Source of the DNA: Diplolepis rosae
Lineage: Eukaryota > Arthropoda > Insecta > Hymenoptera > Diplolepididae
Direction: 5' to 3'
Length of the DNA stretch: 64,000 bases
Assembly: GCA_030998225.1 (NCBI GenBank)
Contig: JAPYXD010000754.1
Span: 4,216,001-4,280,000, forward strand
Position numbers and translations under genes: made by a program. How positions within the stretch are numbered: position 1 is the first letter of the stretch; every line of letters starts with the position of its first letter. Positions 10,765 through 22,429 of this stretch are shown here, in pieces. The notes below the pieces were generated by a model. That model was not told the origin of the DNA. It did no database searches and saw only the letters and a program-made list of their open reading frames with translations.

Positions 10765-10892
10765 GAAAGCATCACTTTTACCACAGAAAAATTTATAATT
10801 ATTTGAAAAATTATCAATTGCTTTCTATGATACCAAGACTTGTGTCCTGATAAAGAAGACAGCGACATTTCAGCTCTACCATAAAAATTGGT
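10765..10892. repeat. 3' inverted arm of the tRNA-like unit
   Basis: CATCACTTTTACCACAGAAA here is complementary, with few mismatches, to TTTCCTGTGAAGAAAGTGATG upstream of the tRNA-like sequence, so the tRNA-like body sits in the loop of a hairpin. A diverged copy of the CTGATAA...AGACAG spacer follows. Confidence 0.7.
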
Positions 10893-11257
10893 AAATTATT
10901 TTATTATAATTTGTGACGTATATTTTGAAACTTTACTCTACATTTTTAAAGTTTGCCGAACTGTGATGCATTCTTTCCCTTGTGGAAAAATTTCATGGCA
11001 GTCTATTGTCTGATCTGGCCCAAGTCTGGCAATGTCCAGACCGACTAGTCTGGAAGTTCTGGACTGTCTCAGATCTGGCGCTGGTCAGCATTCCATGGCA
11101 AAAACGTTACAGTTCTGGTCAGCTCCAGACCAGTCCTTATAGTTAGCGCCAGAACTGGGTACCAGACAGTCTAATCTGGAGCTGGTCAGCGCCATGAAAT
11201 TTTTCCACGCGGGTTAACATTTAGTACGTCACAAATTATTACAACAATATTAAATAA
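10893..11257. mobile_element. MITE with an internal CCAGAC/GTCTGG cluster
   Basis: The outer inverted ends contain AATTTGTGACGTA and TACGTCACAAATT. An inner inverted pair is GTGGAAAAATTTCATGGC (10982) and its complement (11191-11208). The core is packed with CCAGAC, GTCTGG and AGATCTGGC words in both orientations. A truncated copy of the core is at 47930-48012. Confidence 0.75.
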
Positions 11258-12839
11258 TCTGCAAATTGTCCATGTGTCACAGCTTTGTTCAAAAGTTGAA
11301 TAAAATTTCTCTATTTTTCTCCGTGTAAAATTTGCTAATAAAGGTAAAAACAGTCAAATGATAAATTATCCTATCCTTTGTTTCGCTATCGCCTTCTGTA
11401 AGTCTGACAAGACCTTCATAGATCATTGATCAGAACACGTTGCCTTATCCATGACAATATTTACCTACCTACCGTTTTATCTCCCCTTAAAGGAGAAACA
11501 AATTTACATACGAATAGGACCTAATGTAGGACATAAAGGGATAGGGGACTGAGTTATCGGTCGTAATGGCAAAAAATGGTGAGTAAATCACACTTGTACT
11601 ATCAAAAATCTAACATACTACGAAATAAAGTCATTAAATAGTATGGAAAAAAAATATTTTAGCTCTACATGCATAAATGATGGCAACAAATTCTGTTCTC
11701 AGATAATATTTTCAAAGCAAACGAAATTTTATTTTATAACTCAAGTTAGAATCTCTGTTTTTAATATACAGAAGTCAAAATTATATGGAACAATTCAATG
11801 TCCATAATTTCCCTTCTTCTGAATAAATAAAAGGCTTTTTCCAGTCTTATCAATCTGTCTGTCATTGTCTGTGGATACGATAACTTTCGAAAGAATAATA
11901 AGTTATGAATGCACTTCAATTGACATTATCAAAGTCCAAAAAGAAAGAAAGAGTTCGTTGCCCAAACTGATCTGCCAAAAATTCAAAAAAATAGATTATT
12001 TTCAAAATTTTTCAGAAGTATTTTTTAAAAAATACAAAACTTCCAATTTAGAATCCTAGCAGTATTTGAATAGCTCTAAACATTATCTCTGTGGCATTTT
12101 TTCATCTGACATAAATTAACATAAATAAGTTAATTGAAAAATACTAGAAAATCCAAAAACAAATTCAATTTTGCATTCAAACTATGAGCGACATGAAAAA
12201 AAGTAAGTCAAATGAATTATTTGGTTAAAAGAAGTCTACAAATATTGATCCTAAACATTTTTTCATAAGATGTATATTTTTGGTTTTAATTATGAAAAGT
12301 TGAATAAAAAATCAACAATCCTATTATTTAGCCACACTATGCTACGATCAAAAAAATTTTATAACTCAAATTATTCGACTAATAAAGATTTGCATTGATT
12401 AAAATTTTTTTTTCATATGAAGCTTAGTTTTTATTTCCATTTTGAAAATCCTTTGAGAATTTAAAAATTTTTCTTTTCACGACAAAAATATAAACTTTAC
12501 AAAATAATGTTGAAACATAAAGTTTTGCTTCTGAAAAATGCGCATTTTTAAAACTAATAATAATTTTAATCAAAGAAAATAAGAAGAAACTGACCCTATG
12601 CCAATGAAATAAACAAAAATTCTATTAATTTGGGTCAATACAATAATAGACATGTTATCATACATGTCACTTTGAAATATATAATTTTCCTTTCTGAATA
12701 ATCCTTACAGAAAATATTGTTTTACTCTCTTGAGTTAAATCAGTTGTTTTTTCTACCAATTATATTTAGTGACCGAATTCCATCCATACAATCAGTTTTT
12801 CTGAGTCAAATTAACTGATAAATCAGTTGAACATCGGTA
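11258..12839. other. AT-rich spacer with one remnant of the ~150-bp HINE-like repeat
   Basis: 12230-12320 (ACATTTTTTCATAAGATG and TATTTTTGGTTTTAAT) resembles a unit of the Helentron/HINE-like arrays near 56.2 and 58.9 kb. The rest has no gene that I can support; the 64-codon frame at 11865-12059 has no recognisable domain. Confidence 0.4.
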
Positions 12840-13231
12840 ATTACATTTTTAAACGTTCGTTGAACGATGAAAAATATTTTTCTCAAATGAAATGATTCAT
12901 TTGCGCTCCAGTAAATTTAACAGTGGCGTATATTTCATGACAGATTGTATATTTTTTTTCTTAGCGGGTAATAAAGTGGATTTTATTGCCCCGTGCGGGG
13001 AAAACAAACACAATTTCTGACCCCCTATTAGAAAAAAAAATCGTGTTCGGCACGGGAAAAACATTAATTTTGCTGGTGTCGTTGTTACCCTCGCTTTGCT
13101 CTTGCATCAAACTTCACACTCGCCAAATACATTTTTTTCCCTAATTGCACCCCTGAACATAAATATAATGAATAATATTTTTTTGAAAGAATAACTTTTT
13201 TCATCGTTTATTAAACGTTCAGAACTATAAG
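12840..13231. mobile_element. Family B element with a nested family G copy
   Basis: Left arm AAACGTTCGTTGAACGATG and right arm CATCGTTTATTAAACGTTC followed by AGAACTATAAG define a family B copy. Its middle (12965-13150) is an inverted, diverged family G block with CCCCGTGCGGGG and GTTACCCTCGCTTTGCTC. Confidence 0.65.
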
Positions 13232-14353
13232 TACATATTGAAGGCAACTGATTATATAGCCAGAATTCAGTCATTGATAAGAATTAGTAGAAAAAAAAAC
13301 TGATTCAAATTAAGAGGGGAAGTTTATTAATTTTTAAAACACGATATCTTTTGAAATGTAAAGGCTTCGGTTGTTTTTAAAATCAAAAGTTCATATTTTT
13401 TTAACCGATAATATCGAGCGCGGAAGTCGTGATGAAAATTTATTCCTCGAAGTCGAAGTGATTAAGAACATTAAATTCGCATTTGCAGTGTTAAAAAAGT
13501 GTAATGTATTCATGATATTAATCAAGAAAAATACACTTAAAGGCCAATGAAGAACACATGAGACCGAGTGCGTAACGAGAACGTCCTGACGCCCTCTTTA
13601 GTGGCCGGGCAGATGTTTTATACTCAAATCGTGAGATACCCAAATAACCACACGATTTTGAATCTTTGTCAAATCTTACTAATAATTTTTCAATGAGAAT
13701 AAATAAGATAAATACTAATACTATAGGAAATTACTACACTCCTATTTTTCCATCTTAACATAGCTTCATTTTTTTCATTTTTCTTTAGAATTTGCTGAAT
13801 ACGAGTATTATACAATTTCTACGCGACAATAGTCGATAACAGATAACGAAGTTTGAATCGCTATATCTCCTTTTCTTTCCTCTTCTATTCTTTTTTGAAA
13901 TAGAAGAATCCAATTTCGCGCTCTTGATATTTCATGGAAATCGTGTATCTGGGATGAGGATGAAACGGAACGAAGCGGTACCTAAGGTTCACAGAAGGTT
14001 ATGAGGGGGCTGGATGGTCAGACTACCTATCGATTGAACATTCGCTGAAATATTTAAACGCTATTACCGGCTCTTGGGTTAGTTGTGTAAGGGCAGATAT
14101 ATTCATCTAACTGGTACGCATTGGATCGCTATGCCCGCTAAAATATTCTATTCCCTTGTGTAATGTGCGTTTTTCTCACTTTTTTCTAGTGCGGATAAGA
14201 ATTCCGAGCTTCCGGTTTTCATTTCCGTGATACATAATATCTTTACACCCAAATGGATTTCAATTTAAATCAATAAAATACAACCAAGAGGCGAAAAGAT
14301 CATTGATTATATCAATCTATGATAAAAATTAAATTGAATTTTTTATATGAATA
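13232..14353. other. Unique sequence, no gene recognised
   Basis: Mixed composition; 13540-13640 and 13900-14230 are more balanced than average. No repeat match within the window and no convincing exon. Confidence 0.35.
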
Positions 14354-14841
14354 CTCTCTAAATCCGAATTAGTAAATATCAAATAATTCAGAGAAATATT
14401 TACTAATGAACTAGCGTGAATTTGCTCACTCTTAATTAGTAAGAAATTTTCACTACAAAATTAGTTCAAATTTTACTATGATTTAGTTCAATTAGGCATT
14501 CTCACTTCCATAAATAGCTAACTTCACTTCTTCGAACTCTGAGGGAATTTCTTTTATTGGGAATTTATGGGAAAGCATTTTATTTTTCATTTTATACAGT
14601 AAGGAAGCATTTTTTGAAAAAAAAATGTTACTGGTGATAATATGTTTTATCATACAAAATAAATTAATTTAAAAGCTTAATTTGACAAATTTTTTATTTT
14701 ATATAATTTTATTATTTAGATTAATATTAAAATCAGGAATTATATCAACCATTAATAATACATGTAGTATTAACATATACTGGCTTTAGGGTCATAAATA
14801 AAAAACTGGATGCCAATCAAACGTTTCGGCTCTGATCGGAG

Positions 14842-15527
14842 CCCTCATCACTCTCTAAATCTGAATCAGTTAAATTTTTACTGATCGAATCAGTGATTTG
14901 CCTTTTCAATGATTCACCAGTTAAAAAATATATTTCATTGTTAAATCAGTTGATTATCACTAATTGAATCAGTGGAAAAAATATTTTCACTGTTGAATCA
15001 GTTAATTTTCACTGAAGCATTCAGTGGAATCTAACTGATTTACAGTAACCTCTTTTTAGCCATTTGAATCAGTCAAATTCCACTGATAAGCAGTAGATTT
15101 TGACTGATTCATATTTAGAGAGCATTGATTTATTTTGAATCTAAAAAATACAGAAAAAAGGTTGCTAACATGGGATTTCTTTGATGGAAAGAATTTAAAG
15201 TACTTAAAAATTTTTTCTACAAGTTGATAAAGAAACTTTGAAATTGCTTCAGAGTAAATATTTCTTTTGCATAAAGTAAATTTCTGAATAACGTAAGAGA
15301 AAAAACATTTGAAAAAGAACATGGAAAAAATTTAAAAATTTTGTTTAAATTACTAATGCTTACATACTTAACCAAAAATTGTTGTTTTTTTCCAATTTTT
15401 TTTCTTGCTCGATAAGAAAAAATTATTTATTACTTTAAATTCTTTCGAGCAAAGAAATCCTATGTTAGCAACCTTTTTCTGTATTTTTCAGATTCAAAAT
15501 AAATCAATGATGAGGGCAGAAATTCCA
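14842..15527. mobile_element. Palindromic element nested in family K
   Basis: The GCCCTCATCATTGATTT ends are complementary when family A copy 5 is removed. The arm block ATACAGAAAAAAGGTTGCTA at about 15150 pairs with TAGCAACCTTTTTCTGTAT at about 15470. A minus-strand 88-codon frame here runs through the arm and family A and is not a gene. Confidence 0.7.
14851..15122. mobile_element. Family A MITE, copy 5
   Basis: Standard ends and internal palindromes. The flanking dinucleotide is CA on both sides instead of TA. The complementary arm of its host shows the pre-insertion reading CTCATCATTGATT. Confidence 0.8.
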
Positions 15528-15781
15528 AAATAAGATTTCTTCTTATACATTTCAAATGAATGCAATTCCCTCAGTGTTCGACGAGGTGTACTTAGTTGTT
15601 GATGAAATGAAAACACCTAATTTGTTTTTTAGTTAATTAAATGTTACTACAAATTAGTAAATATTTTCTCTAACCGGGGAGTTAGCGAATACTCACTACT
15701 TCGAAATTTATAGAGTACACTCCACATGAAATTTACTCGGTTTGAAAATGTTATTTTCGAAATCACAAATAAAATTATATA

Positions 15782-16183
15782 CTTAAAGTTCTAAACGTTT
15801 ATTGAACAATAAAAAATATTTTTTTTTATAACGAAATGATTTGGTATTTCCCCAGTAAATTAGGAAGCACCCTTCAAATCGAAATTAATGAAAAGAGGCC
15901 TCTAATTCACTTAAGTGGACATTTTTACCACATATCTCATTTTTTACTGATTATATTAGTTGTTATAAAGTTTTTGAAAAGTAATTAGTAGACAAATGAC
16001 TAATATTTACTAGAAATTTTCACTAAATTGAGTTAGTGACTCGCTTTTGAATAATTCTGATTTAAACAGTAACCTATATTTCGTGACATATTGTGTATTT
16101 AAAGGGCCCTGATCATAAATATAAAAAATTCCCTTTTGAAAAAAAAGTTTTTCCATCGTACAATAAACATCCAAAACTGTGAG
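15782..16183. mobile_element. Family B element, longer variant
   Basis: The ends CTTAAAGTTCTAAACGTTTA and the complement of AACATCCAAAACTGTGAG are flanked by TA. The middle contains AAAGGGCCCTGA, shared with the copies at 20.7 and 25.2 kb, plus a TTAGT-rich stretch like family K. Confidence 0.7.
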
Positions 16184-17399
16184 TATATAATAAAATTACA
16201 TAATAAAAATTTTAATGGGATTTAAAAAAATTGAAAGCAACTGTTAAAATTCTTTCAGATGTACAATAAACTCCCCATAAAGAGCAGGTGAGTCAATTCC
16301 CATTTCCTTGCTCAAAAATTGCGCAACTTGAAATTATTTTTTTGCTTTTTCATACATGTCACATCAGAAAAATTTTATGTCCATTCAAGCGAATAAATAG
16401 ACAAAATGTGATAGTGTCAAGGGTCCCGTAATTGTCCACATACTTGTATGTCTGGAATGTCGATTGGTTAGATATACACGAGGTGACTGAGGCGCCGAAC
16501 AAATCGAACCTTCCACTCGCAAAATGAAAGTAAGCGGTAATAAATTCAACCTTCTCCAGCATCGCAATATGATACACCAAAGAAGAAAGAGAAATGCGTC
16601 ACTTTAATAACACATCGTGCCAGCAACTCTCTTAAACTGGCAAACAATGATGCGTGTCAGACTGACACTTTGACCCTTTAAAATAGGGTGCGTGCACGCG
16701 TCTCAACCCACACATTTACATCTGCATCTATGTAAATACGGTATGAACTTATGTGTCTTGTACAAGGCACGAGAAAACAGATGATGATCAAGTGTACAAC
16801 TTCCACTATAAATAATCACTCGGAGTTCTGAAAGCATGAGAGCGCCCGTAATGAAAATTTACCTTTATTTTATAAAGTACATGTATGCAGGAAAATATTG
16901 TTATTAAAACGTAAAGTAGAATATTTTAACCGTCCAATTATAAATGGAAAATGCAATGTGGCATGAAAGAATATAAAGTCACGTGATGGAGTTTATGAGC
17001 GAAATAAATACAACAGATGAATTTGTCAGATAATCACCTGCATTGAGATATCGAACGTCCCGCACTATGTATATCTGTAATACCTTTTGATTAATGCGAT
17101 AATCCTGTGGCAAAAACGCATACCATTTTTATCAACGTTAAAAAAATTTTCTTTTCCCCGCTTATTAGTGAAAGTTGAATAAACCAGTTTTCAAATGATG
17201 AATAGTGGCAGTCGTGCATACATTTTTTGATATTCACCGAATGATAATGGAAGTTAAATTGTCGATCGTCCGATAATGAAAATTGCTGTTAATCAATACC
17301 TGAGCAAATAAATGACACATGTTTGTTATCCGGATTTACCTTCATATAGAACGAAACATAATTTATTCAAGGAAAGAGCTAGTTTCATACGCTAAAACA
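16184..17399. other. Unique segment, no gene recognised
   Basis: About 1.2 kb of mixed composition with no match elsewhere in the window. A pair of overlapping minus-strand frames (16359-16580) has no domain I recognise. This may be single-copy host DNA. Confidence 0.35.
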
Positions 17400-18016
17400 A
17401 AAGTATTTTTTGTCCGCCGTACAGTGAAAGTTTCTTTTTCGGTGTTATTTTGCGTGCGAAAAGTTGACTTTCTCGCACTATTGCGGTAAAATTTTAAGTT
17501 TCTTTTAATTTTTCCGTACTAGTGCGAGAAAATCGGCTTTCCGCACGCAAAACAAAACCAACTAGGGTAACTATCGGTATACAGAGAACAAAAAATATCG
17601 TACGTATCACGTACGGCACGTATTTAAACGCAAGAGAAAGTCGCGACGTAGGCCAAGGCGACTCGCTCTTGCGTTAAAATACGCCTTTCTGCACATGATC
17701 CAAAATATACTATTTTGTCCGCCGTATACCGAAAGTTTACCGAGTCGGTGTCATTTTGCATGAGGAAAGTTGATTTTCCCACACTATTACGGTAAAATTT
17801 TAAGTTTCTTTTAATTTTACCGCACGAGTGTGCGAAAATCGGCTTTCCGCACGCAAAACGACACCTACTAGGCTAACTATCGGTATACAGAGAACAAAAA
17901 ATATCATACGTATCACATACGGCACGTATTTTAACGTAAGAGCAAGTCGCGACGAGGGCCAGGACGACTCGCTTTTGTGTTAAAATACGCCTTTCCACAC
18001 TTGATACGAAATATAG
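17400..18016. repeat. Two tandem family H double-hairpin units
   Basis: Units of about 305 bp lie at about 17400-17706 and 17707-18016. Each starts with TTTTGTCCGCCGTA and ends near AAATATA. Each unit can form a first hairpin through GCGTGCG...CGCACGC-type arms and a second through TTAACG(C/T)AAGAG...CTC(T/G)TGCGTTAA-type arms. The isolated copy at 7868 shows the same layout. Confidence 0.8.
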
Positions 18017-18076
18017 TATTTAACAATACATAGATGATTTCAGTTTACAGTTGAATTCCGAAATTTGAGTAAAATA

Positions 18077-19363
18077 TTGGATCTATAACTTAATTCGTAC
18101 GGTTTTTTTTTCAAAATTTGAACGTTTATTCAAGAAAAACATGTACAATAGTATTATTCAAAGTATTGCCCATTTGAAGCTATGACTTTTTCCCATCTTT
18201 CTGGCAATTTGTGGATTCCATCCCAGAAGAACTGCACCGGCTTGGCGGCCAAGAATGAATCAAGCCAATTTTTGATACCCTGTTCTGATGTGAACCGTAT
18301 TTCAGTGAGGGCGTTCTGCATCGACCGGAACAAATGGTATTCAGAAGGGGCAAGACCTGGACTATAAGGCAGGTGTGGTAAAACTTCCCATCCACTGGTT
18401 TCCAAATAGTTCTTAACCGGAATAGCAAGATGGGGCTGAGCGTTGCCATGATGGGAAATTATTGCCTCGTGTCTGGTCGCATATTCCGGGCGTTTTTCGG
18501 CTATTGCTCTCTTCAAACGGATTAATTGTGTTCGGCAGCGTTCTCCATTGATGGTTTCACCCGGTTTTAGCAGCTCATAATACAGCACACCCTTCTGATC
18601 CCACCAAATACAGAGCATTACCTTCGCGCCATGGATATTCGGCTTTGCCGTTGATTTGGCTGGTTGGCCGGGTTTCACATATCATTTTTTGCGCTTGGGG
18701 TTGTCGTAATGGATCCATTTTTCATCACCAGTAACAATCCGATGCAAAAATGACTTCTTTTTGTGGCGGTCCAGCAGCATTTCGGACATGCAAAACCGCC
18801 TTTCAACGTCTCTCGGCTTGAGTTCATGTGGAACCCAATTTCCTTGCTTTTGAATGTATCCGGCTGCTTTTAAACGTTTTGAAATGGCTGTTTGAGTGAC
18901 TCCCAAAGATTCTGCGAGCTCTTCTTGTGTTTTGCAACAATCTTCATCGAGTAATGCTTCCAGTTCTTCATCTTCAAACTTTTTTGGCTGCCCAGGACGT
19001 TTTTCGTCTTCGAAGCCCAAATCACCACTTTTAAATCGTGTAAACCACTTTTGGCACGTTCGCTCAGCTAGAGCATGTTTACCATAAACTTCCACCAAAA
19101 TACGATGACTTTCGGCAGCAGTTTTCTTCGTATTAGAGTAATGAAGAAGAACTCCCCGCAAAAACACTTTTTCAGGCACAAAGTTCGACATATTTGAGTG
19201 AAAAAAAATTATTGTTGTTTACGCTTCAAATGAATGACATATACTGAAAAAGACTCACAATGACAGTAGCTTTCCAACGCATGTTCGGAATATTGGAACG
19301 ATGGAATAATAATCAAGTTACGCCATCTCTTAGCAAACCGCACGAATTAAGTTATAGATCCTA
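18077..19363 (-). mobile_element. Near full-length mariner element
   Basis: 1,287 bp, the usual size for mariner. Inverted ends share GGATCTATAACTTAATTCGT and are flanked by TA at 18075-18076 and 19364-19365. It contains one transposase pseudogene on the minus strand. Nothing is nested inside, so it may be one of the younger insertions here. Confidence 0.95.
18154..19191 (-). pseudogene. mariner transposase, one stop codon and damaged catalytic site
   Basis: The frame starts with MSNFVP at 19191 and ends with GQYFE before TAA at 18154. It is 345 codons long, as expected for mariner, with a single in-frame TGA at 18684-18682 right after NPKRKK, where related transposases usually have serine. 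The N-terminal half is the DNA-binding domain, with KKTAAESHRILVEVYGKHA and a WVPHEL linker. The first catalytic Asp is kept (TGDEKW). The second is Gly (HGNAQPH for HDNARPH) and the third is Glu (APSEYHLF for APSDYHLF); spacing is DD34D-type. It is therefore dead by three independent changes. The sequence looks closest to mellifera/mauritiana-type mariners; subfamily is inference. Confidence 0.92.
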
Positions 19364-19365
19364 TA

Positions 19366-20014
19366 TAAATTTTGTTGGTTTGAGTGTTTTGAACTCGAGA
19401 TATATATGAAGATTTGTAACTCATCTGGATTCTTTTCAGAAGCTCGATTAAAGCCCGGAAGACAAGAGAAACCTATTTCTTATTAATGAAATACCTATCC
19501 CTCAGCAGTGAAGGAGACGCAATAAGATACAGGTAAAACATTGCATGTATCTTATCTCCGACAACAGCTAATGTAACGAAATAATGAATCAACTGATTAT
19601 CTACGTTCGCTGGCCATGCCTACGAGTCTTCTGCATTATCTTAATTTCTTTGGCTTCCAGGAACGCACGTATCTTCCTACGCAAAGTCAAGAACAAGCAA
19701 ATATTCATGAAACTTTCGAATGTCAAATGCTTATCTTATTGATCAGAAATCGAACACTAATAGATCTTCAATCACAAAACAAGACCTTTCATAGAAACTG
19801 TGTACTTAATTATTTTTCTCTACTGTATTCTAATTAAGCAATCATCATTACTGATTCATATCGGGAATAAATTAATAAATTTTGTCAAAAGGACTTTTGA
19901 ATGAAATTTAAAACATTTAAAAAATAATACCTCAAGGTGTGTTCCAAGAATAATTGTGCAATTACTAAAATAACTAACATAGTTCACTAATTAATTATTT
20001 TTTCACACTGAAAA
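19366..20014. other. Unique spacer, no gene recognised
   Basis: 19440-19640 is less A+T-rich than the flanks. The 73-codon frame at 19616-19837 has no recognisable features. Confidence 0.35.
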
Positions 20015-20325
20015 TGAGGTCTCAGAAAAAAACAGTTTTTCTATGATTTTAGGACTTGAAATTATATTATCAGTCGTGTCTTCTGAAAGGAAAAACATTG
20101 TTTTTCATGAGCAAAATCAAAAACTTACGAAAAATAATACTTTTAATGATTTCTTTTTCAATAGAATTTTTCCTTACTATCGCTTCTTACCAATTTTCAA
20201 AAAATGATTGGATTTGTATGTATATTCTATACAACGCTACTTTTTCCAATTTTAAAGTAAATTTTTCAGTGGCTGAAATCGATAAAAAAAAATTGAAAAA
20301 GAAACATTATGAAAATATAAATATA
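20015..20325 (+). repeat. Family D single arm
   Basis: Family D landmarks in order: a TATCAGTCGTGTCTT block, TAATACTTTTAATGATTTC, TATCGCTTCTTACCAATTTT, then AGTGGCTGAAATCG. The complementary arm is missing. The 90-codon frame is a by-product of the arm. Confidence 0.65.
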
Positions 20326-20661
20326 TAATCAAGTATATAATCAGTCCTTCTTACTGGTTTATGTAAAATCAATGAAACAAAAAAAAAATTCTTATTTTAA
20401 TAGTCTATCTAAGTGCCTAATTGAAGATTTTTTCAAATTAAGCAAAATGGCGGCCTCTGGCTTATAATTTGAACGTTAAAAGATATATTTTTTTTAGCAA
20501 CTATATGATTAGGTCAAAAACTTATTCCTATTGTATTAGCAATAATTAATAATCCTTGCATACCTTCATCGAATATACAAGCAGCAATATTTGCACCAAT
20601 TTGAACAATAGTAGAGCTACTATTCAAAGTTTTGGGACTTATTTTCCACACCCGTGTAGTG
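20326..20661. other. AT-rich spacer
   Basis: Nothing recognised. Confidence 0.4.
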
Positions 20662-20866
20662 TAGGAACTGTGATAAATGTACGCTCATTGAATGATGGAA
20701 AATATTTCTTTTTGAAAACAAAATGTTTAGTTTTATGACCCAGAAAATTAAAATATAGTGTATTATTCAAGAAGGATTGTATATTTAAAGGGCCCTAAAT
20801 ATAAACATAATAATTAATTTTCTTCTAGTTAAAAAATTTTTGTCATCGTTCAAAACTGTATAAGTA
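20662..20866. mobile_element. Family B MITE
   Basis: Diverged left end near GGAACTGTGATAA, the core AAAGGGCCCTAAATATAAAC and a right arm ending CAAAACTGTATAAGTAG. The core is nearly the same as in 25137-25340. Confidence 0.7.
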
Positions 20867-20989
20867 GATCTGGGTAAGGATTTCTCAAGTGGTCCCCGAT
20901 TTTGCAAAGGTTTGTATTTTTCGTTGATATTTGGCTTAAACCGAGTTTCATGTGTAAAAAGTACATCCTGTTAATTTCGTTGCAAAATT

Positions 20990-21557
20990 CCAAATTGTAA
21001 ATTTTTTATAAACAATAAAAGTTTTTTATAGTGTTTTGGGATTTAATTTTTTTCTCAGTTAGTAAATACCCGAATTGAATGATTTTTTAATTGTAGGTCA
21101 ATAAGACATGACACTACAAATAATGAGCCGAAAATATTCTGCATTCAATTGCATTTTTATTTTTTGGAACAAAACAGTTATTGTCGCAAGTTTTTTAGAG
21201 TTTCTGCTTTTGAGTAACGCTTTTCTCAATTTGGTAAAAGTTTACAAAATAAAAATTAGACAAAAATTACAGGAGCCAAAAGTCTGTATGATTGGGCTAA
21301 AGTTAATTTTCAATCTATTGATTTTGATTATTGTAACAAAAACGAACATAAAACCCATTCTGAAAATTTAGAAAAGCTTTACTCAAAAGCAAAAACTCTA
21401 AAAAAACACGCAAAAATAACTGTTTTGTTCCAAAAAATAAAAATGCAATTGAATGCAGAATATTTTCGGTTCATTATTTGTTTATAAAAAATGTTTTCAA
21501 TAAATATTGAAATTGAGATCACAAAAAACTTTGATTGTTTATAAAAATTTACAAGTT
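20990..21557. mobile_element. Palindromic element
   Basis: Left TGTAAATTTTTTATAAACAA pairs with right TTGTTTATAAAAATTTACA. Inner arms CCGAAAATATTCTGCATTCA (near 21130) and TGAATGCAGAATATTTTCGG (near 21455) are complementary. The loop is around 21300. The 87-codon plus frame crosses one arm and the loop and is not a gene. Confidence 0.8.
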
Positions 21558-22429
21558 TAAGGGGTTACATCACCCAGGCACGCCGAAAAACTAAGCTTTC
21601 TTTGTGAATTTTTTTCTCGAGTTGTATGTGATGGATCAAAATAAAATTTTAGGGCTTTATTACACATATATTCAAGTTCTCAAAAATATTTTTTATTAAA
21701 AAATTTACAACAAAATGGCGTCGTGGCAGTATAATAAAGGAAAACACAATTTTTTGAAGGAGAAAAACGGTGCACACCGTTTTCCTCCTTAAAAAAATGA
21801 ACGAGAGTATAAATAAGAAAACGCGTAAAATATTAAACGATGAAGTTAGTAATTATGCCACAAAGTTGAAAAACTGATATCCTGTTCAAAGAACTTGTGT
21901 TAATTTGTAAAAACAAATATGCAGTTAGACGAAAATCAAGAGTTCTAAGGAAGGAGGAAATTCTCGTGTTATTTCCGACTCGCGTAATTTATATATGTAC
22001 GTAAAATAAGAAGAAATGACGCTTAAAGATACGTGCAAACATGTTGGTTTAATCGTGACCATTAAATCTGGTTCCTGTAGGATGCTAGAACATATGAGAA
22101 TTACCCAGTCACGCACATCCTGGGTGGTCTTTTCAAGCGATTTTAGGAGTTTATATCGGTTTCAGCGACGTAAACACTCAACAATAAAAAAAGAAAAAGA
22201 CGAAGGGCTATTGCGATTTCGTCTTAGCGCCGAAGTATTAAATTCACATAAAAATAGCCTTTTGACATTGACATCCGGTAATTATCAATCTTTTATACAT
22301 ATGCTTTGAAATCAGTGACCAAACACTGTCTGCTAGGGATGAAAATAAACACAAGTTGACTGATATAAATTTAATTTTTCATAAACTTGAAGAGTTTATA
22401 AATTTCATTAATATATAAATTGTTGTAAC
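21558..22429. other. Spacer with one small hairpin
   Basis: AAGGAGAAAAACGGTG followed by CACACCGTTTTCCTCCTT (about 21757-21791) forms a stem of about 16 bp with almost no loop. The 97-codon plus frame (22016-22309) is in fairly unique sequence, but its product is not recognised and its start context is unremarkable. Confidence 0.35.

Larger units (their letters stand above)
14354..15715. mobile_element. Family K element, outermost of a multi-level nest
   Basis: Ends CTCTCTAAATCCGAATTAGT and the complement of CTCTATAAATTTCGAAGTAG, flanked by TA on each side. Inside is a second inverted pair (CGAACTCTGAGGGAATT at about 14540; AATTCCCTCAGTGTTCG at about 15565). Inside that is a third element (about 14842-15527), which in turn contains family A copy 5. 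No coding capacity. Confidence 0.65.

Noticed and set aside
14800..14850. LINE or Penelope tail suggested by the CGTTTCGGCTCTGATCGGAG phrase
   Set aside because: No reverse transcriptase or endonuclease sequence nearby. The phrase is next to a palindromic element that explains part of it.
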